From NCBI GenBank assembly GCA_030710605.1, contig CP092870.1, forward strand, positions 57,903,057 through 57,967,056: a stretch of 64,000 bases of DNA. The letters are read 5' to 3'. Position numbers and translations under genes: made by a program. Positions 61,011 to 64,000 of this stretch are shown here, in pieces. The notes under the pieces are model-generated. The model searched no databases and was not told the DNA's origin. It was given only the letters and a program-made list of their open reading frames with translations. Position 1 is the stretch's first letter, and the number at the start of each line of letters is the position of its first letter. This DNA is from Cordylochernes scorpioides. Taxonomy: Eukaryota; Arthropoda; Arachnida; Pseudoscorpiones; Chernetidae.

Positions 61011-61903
61011 GGAACTTTTGCCGATATTTCGGCAAAAAAATTGAGAGTTTAGGGTCAATATAATGAGTCTGTAGTCACAGTCGTAGAATCGGTCTAATTC
61101 TTTGAGCCTCTGCTCCAATTATTTAGGCGTTTGGAGATTCACCTAGTCGAAGAGGTTTGATGTTGCTCATGTAGTCAGAAGGTTTTATAAAGATTCGAAC
61201 GGCTCTAATTCAAGGTAATATTCAGCTGGTCTGGTCTATCTAGATACAGGCTCTACCAAACCAAAACATAAAGTACTAACCAGGCTTATAGATAAAGGAA
61301 GTAGATTCCTAGCTATCCCTGCTAGGCCCTATTATTATATATTATTATATAAAAACATCAATATAAACCTGATTCTAACTAATATAATTACTTTTATTAC
61401 ATTTTTCTCTCCTTAATAAGATATAAATATAATACATATAAACAACTATTTAATCATCTAACTTAAACACAAAAAAATATCAATTTTTATCTTATATATT
61501 TAATTTAGATTTAGCTTGCTAATCTAATAGAATTCACTATTTATATATAAAATATTACTATTATTACAAGTTTTAAATATAGTTCTGTCAATATATAAAT
61601 CCATGTTAACTTACTCTATAATATCAACTTAATTTAAATTATATTTAAGATTTAAATTTTTATTAGATAAACTTTATTATTTATTATTATTTTTATATTA
61701 CTACATATATATATTATGTATTATTACCACCCAGTAGCCTTATAAGCATATGTCCATAATCCCTTTGAAACACCCATTTACTGTAATACGATGATAGAGA
61801 GAAAAGTAATCATTTAAAATATTTGCTAAATTTATATTCAGATAAATTAATTGTTCAATTATGAAATATATTAATGAAAAAAACAATGTAAAAAAATAAT
61901 ATA
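61011..61903. other. Unassigned, strongly AT-rich sequence
   Basis: 61010-61330 has mixed composition, and 61330-61740 is almost entirely A and T. No gene, RNA or repeat copy is recognised. I considered a mitochondrial insertion but saw no mitochondrial gene. Confidence 0.35.
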
Positions 61904-63737
61904 CATTCATAGATAAAACTTAAGGAGATGGAAAGTATTTAATATCGCCACTGTCTTTTTCTTTTCTTTCTTTTTTTTTTTTAACAGAGGCAATTTTGTT
62001 CACATTTATTTATCTCGTGTGTCTTCAATAAAGGTCACTGTAATATCTTTCAGAGTTATTGTCTCAATCCTGATATGCATGCTGAAAGTTACAACTTCCT
62101 TAAGTTTTGTCCATGAGTGTATCTTTCAGAGTTATTATCTCAATCCCGATATACATGCTAAAGGATACAACTTCCTTAAGTTTTGTCCATTTGTGTATAC
62201 ACACTTGGTTATCTCGTGTGTCTTCAATAAAGGTTACTGAAATAACTTCCAGAGTTATTGTCTCAATCCCGATATACATGCTAAAAGGTACAACTTCCTT
62301 AGGTTTTGTCCATGAGTGTATACACACTTGGTTATCTCGTGTGTCTTCAATAAAGGTCACTGTAATATCTTCCAGAGTTATTGTCTCAATCCCGATATAC
62401 ATGCTAAAAGGTACAACTTCCATAGGTTTTGTCCATGAGTGTATACACACTTGGTTATCTCGTGTGTCTTCAATAAAGGTCACTGTAATATCTTCCAGAG
62501 TTATTGTCTCAATCCCGATATACATGCTAAAAGGTACAACTTCCTTAAGTTTTGTCCATGAGTGTATACACACTTGGTTATCTCGTGTGACTTCAATAAA
62601 GGTCACTGTAATATCTTTCAGAGTTATTGTCTCAATCTCGATATACATGCTAAAAGGTACAACTTCCTTAAGTTATGTCCATGAGTGTATACACACTTGG
62701 TTATCTCGTGTGTCTTCAATAAAGGTCACTGTAATATCTTTCAGAGTTATTGTCTCAATCCCGATATACATGCTAAAAGGTACAACTTCCTTAAGTTTTG
62801 TCCATGAGTGTATACACACTTGGTTATCTCGTGTGTCTTCAATAAAGGTCACTGTAATATCTTTCAGAGTTATTGTCTCAATCCCGATATACATGCTAAA
62901 AGGTACAACTTCCTTAAGTTTTGTCCATGAGTGTATACACACTTGGTTATCTCGTGTGACTTCAATAAAGGTCACTGTAATATCTTTCAGAGTTATTGTC
63001 TCAATCTCGATATACATGCTAAAAGGTACAACTTCCTTAAGTTATGTCCATGAGTGTATACACACTTGGTTATCTCGTGTGTCTTCAATAAAGGTTACTA
63101 TACTATTATTGTGCCTTCTGCATGCTTCGGACAAGCATTTTAAGGCATGACTCATGTTTGGGAGACACCAAGCGCCCGCCGCAATGGAGGGCCAAGGAGA
63201 GGGCTGGAGAGGCGCCGGCAAAGCCGTGGGCACCCCGGGGGAGAAGAGGGCGAGTGCGCGCCGTTTATGAGGGAACCAAGGCAGCACCAAGCACAACTAA
63301 AGCGCCGCAGGCTTCAAAAATATTTAAGGGATCATTTCAGTGATCAAGATCAAGCGATCAAGATACAGAGATCAAAAGGTCTGGCTTTTATTCTCTCAAT
63401 AAAGGTTACTGTAATATCTTTCAGAGTTATTGTCTGGATCCCGATATACATGCTAAAAGGTACAACTTCCTTAAGTTTTGTCCATGAGTGTATACACACT
63501 TGGTTATCTCGTGTTTCTTCAATAAAAGTTACTGTAATATCATTCAGAGTTATTGTCTCAATCCCGATATACATGCTAAAAGGTACAACTTCCTTAAGTT
63601 TTGTCCATGAGTGTATACACACTTGGTTATCTCGTGTGTCTTCAATAAAGGTCACTGTAATATCTTTCAGAGTTATTGTCTCAATCCCGATATAAATGCT
63701 AAAGTGGTAGAACTTCCTTAAATGTTGCCCATGAGAG
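61904..63737. mobile_element. Mariner-type MITE with about ten tandem end units
   Basis: The left end 'cattcatagataaaacttaa' is a mutated terminal repeat preceded by TA. About ten 122-123-bp units follow, each with 'ttatctcgtgtgtcttcaat', 'ccgatatacatgctaaaagg' and the terminal-repeat copy 'aagttttgtccatgagtgta'. A 296-bp GC-rich insertion breaks the array at 63100-63395. The 347-residue plus and 182-residue minus frames are repeat read-through. Confidence 0.85.
63100..63395. other. GC-rich insertion with 15-bp target duplication
   Basis: 'tcaataaaggttact' at 63085-63099 is repeated at 63396-63410, and the array resumes exactly in phase. The 296-bp insert is markedly GC-rich ('gaggcgccggcaaagccgtg', 'caccccgggggagaagaggg'), unlike everything around it. 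It has open frames on both strands but no motif that I recognise and no poly(A). The duplication length suits LINE-driven retroposition. Confidence 0.65.
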
Positions 63738-63739
63738 TA

Positions 63740-64000
63740 TACACACTTGTCCATATAGACACCAAAAAACGACTTGATGGTCACTAACAAATCAAATTGT
63801 AGAATATTTATCCATATAGTCACCAGAATTCGAAATCAGGATGATGGATACTAACAGAAGATATTTGTTCAATTGTTCATGGTGTGGACGCTAACTGCCC
63901 ACTAATCCTATGCTTAAAATAACGTTTACAAGATGGATGATTCATCTATCCAGTGTTTTGATGACATAATCTAGACCAAGGACATCTATTACCGTTTTAT
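63740..64000. other. Unassigned sequence at window end
   Basis: 'ttgtccatatagacacca' near 63768 and 'tatccatatagtcacca' near 63809 form a loose direct repeat. No gene is recognised. Confidence 0.35.

Noticed and set aside
61330-61740. Nuclear copy of mitochondrial DNA
   Set aside because: The composition is AT-extreme, but I could find no mitochondrial gene, tRNA or rRNA segment.
62107-63150. 347-residue repetitive protein
   Set aside because: The unit is the terminal segment of a MITE and is open on both strands. Homologous arrays elsewhere are frameshifted.

Overview
This is AT-rich, repeat-dominated animal DNA, most likely from an arthropod or another invertebrate; I cannot name the species. 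Coding capacity is almost entirely transposon-derived: copia and Ty3-type retrotransposons, LINE 3' ends, a Tc1/mariner-type transposase, a Helentron-like endonuclease, hAT, pogo and mariner-type MITEs, and tRNA-derived repeats. There is no prokaryotic gene organisation, no CRISPR array and no convincing complete host gene. Letters A-H are my own names for repeat families that recur here. A is SINE-like ('actgggagcactactcagta'). B is a foldback ('ggcatctccttatcg'). C is a foldback ('gggagggcttggctcatcag'). D is a block shared at 14.8 and 24.2 kb. E is a long-TIR element ('cttcggccagtt'). F is a MITE with 'gcgctatctag' ends. G is a repeat with a GC-rich 'actagacg' head. H is a tRNA-headed SINE.

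Layout. 0.1-2.9 kb holds two head-to-head tandem arrays of a 352-bp unit, each unit with a tRNA-Thr-like sequence. 3-9.5 kb is a mosaic of MITEs, foldbacks and minisatellites. 9.55-14.35 kb is a pogo-type MITE array split by a 4.4-kb copia element with matching LTRs, a 5-bp target duplication and an initiator-tRNA primer site. 15.5-16.1 and 20.5-21.6 kb are tandem arrays of LINE 3' ends. 16.9-19.6 kb is a long-TIR element enclosing a Helentron-like insertion. 23.6-24.2 kb is a 3'-truncated transposase.

25.0-28.1 kb and 28.5-34.8 kb are two adjacent LTR elements with long open reading frames but no reverse transcriptase palm. One has Gag, protease and integrase with a glutamine-rich tract where RT and RNase H belong. 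The other has a protease-like region, a substituted RNase H and an integrase zinc module, with no integrase core. 35.2-44 kb contains a hAT MITE with a retrocopy-like insertion, foldbacks, pogo-end arrays, LINE fragments, a 70-bp satellite and another LINE-end array. 44-53 kb holds SINE and foldback copies, a 33-bp minisatellite and a 5'-truncated LINE with a 16-bp target duplication. 53-64 kb holds mariner-end arrays, more LINE-end arrays, a tRNA-Gly-like sequence and an 88-bp array.

The theme of the window is that the terminal segment of a transposon becomes the unit of a tandem array. This happens in mariner-type MITEs, pogo-type MITEs, LINE 3' ends, a SINE-like end and the tRNA-bearing element. 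The second theme is non-autonomous LTR elements that keep open frames and matching LTRs without their own polymerase.
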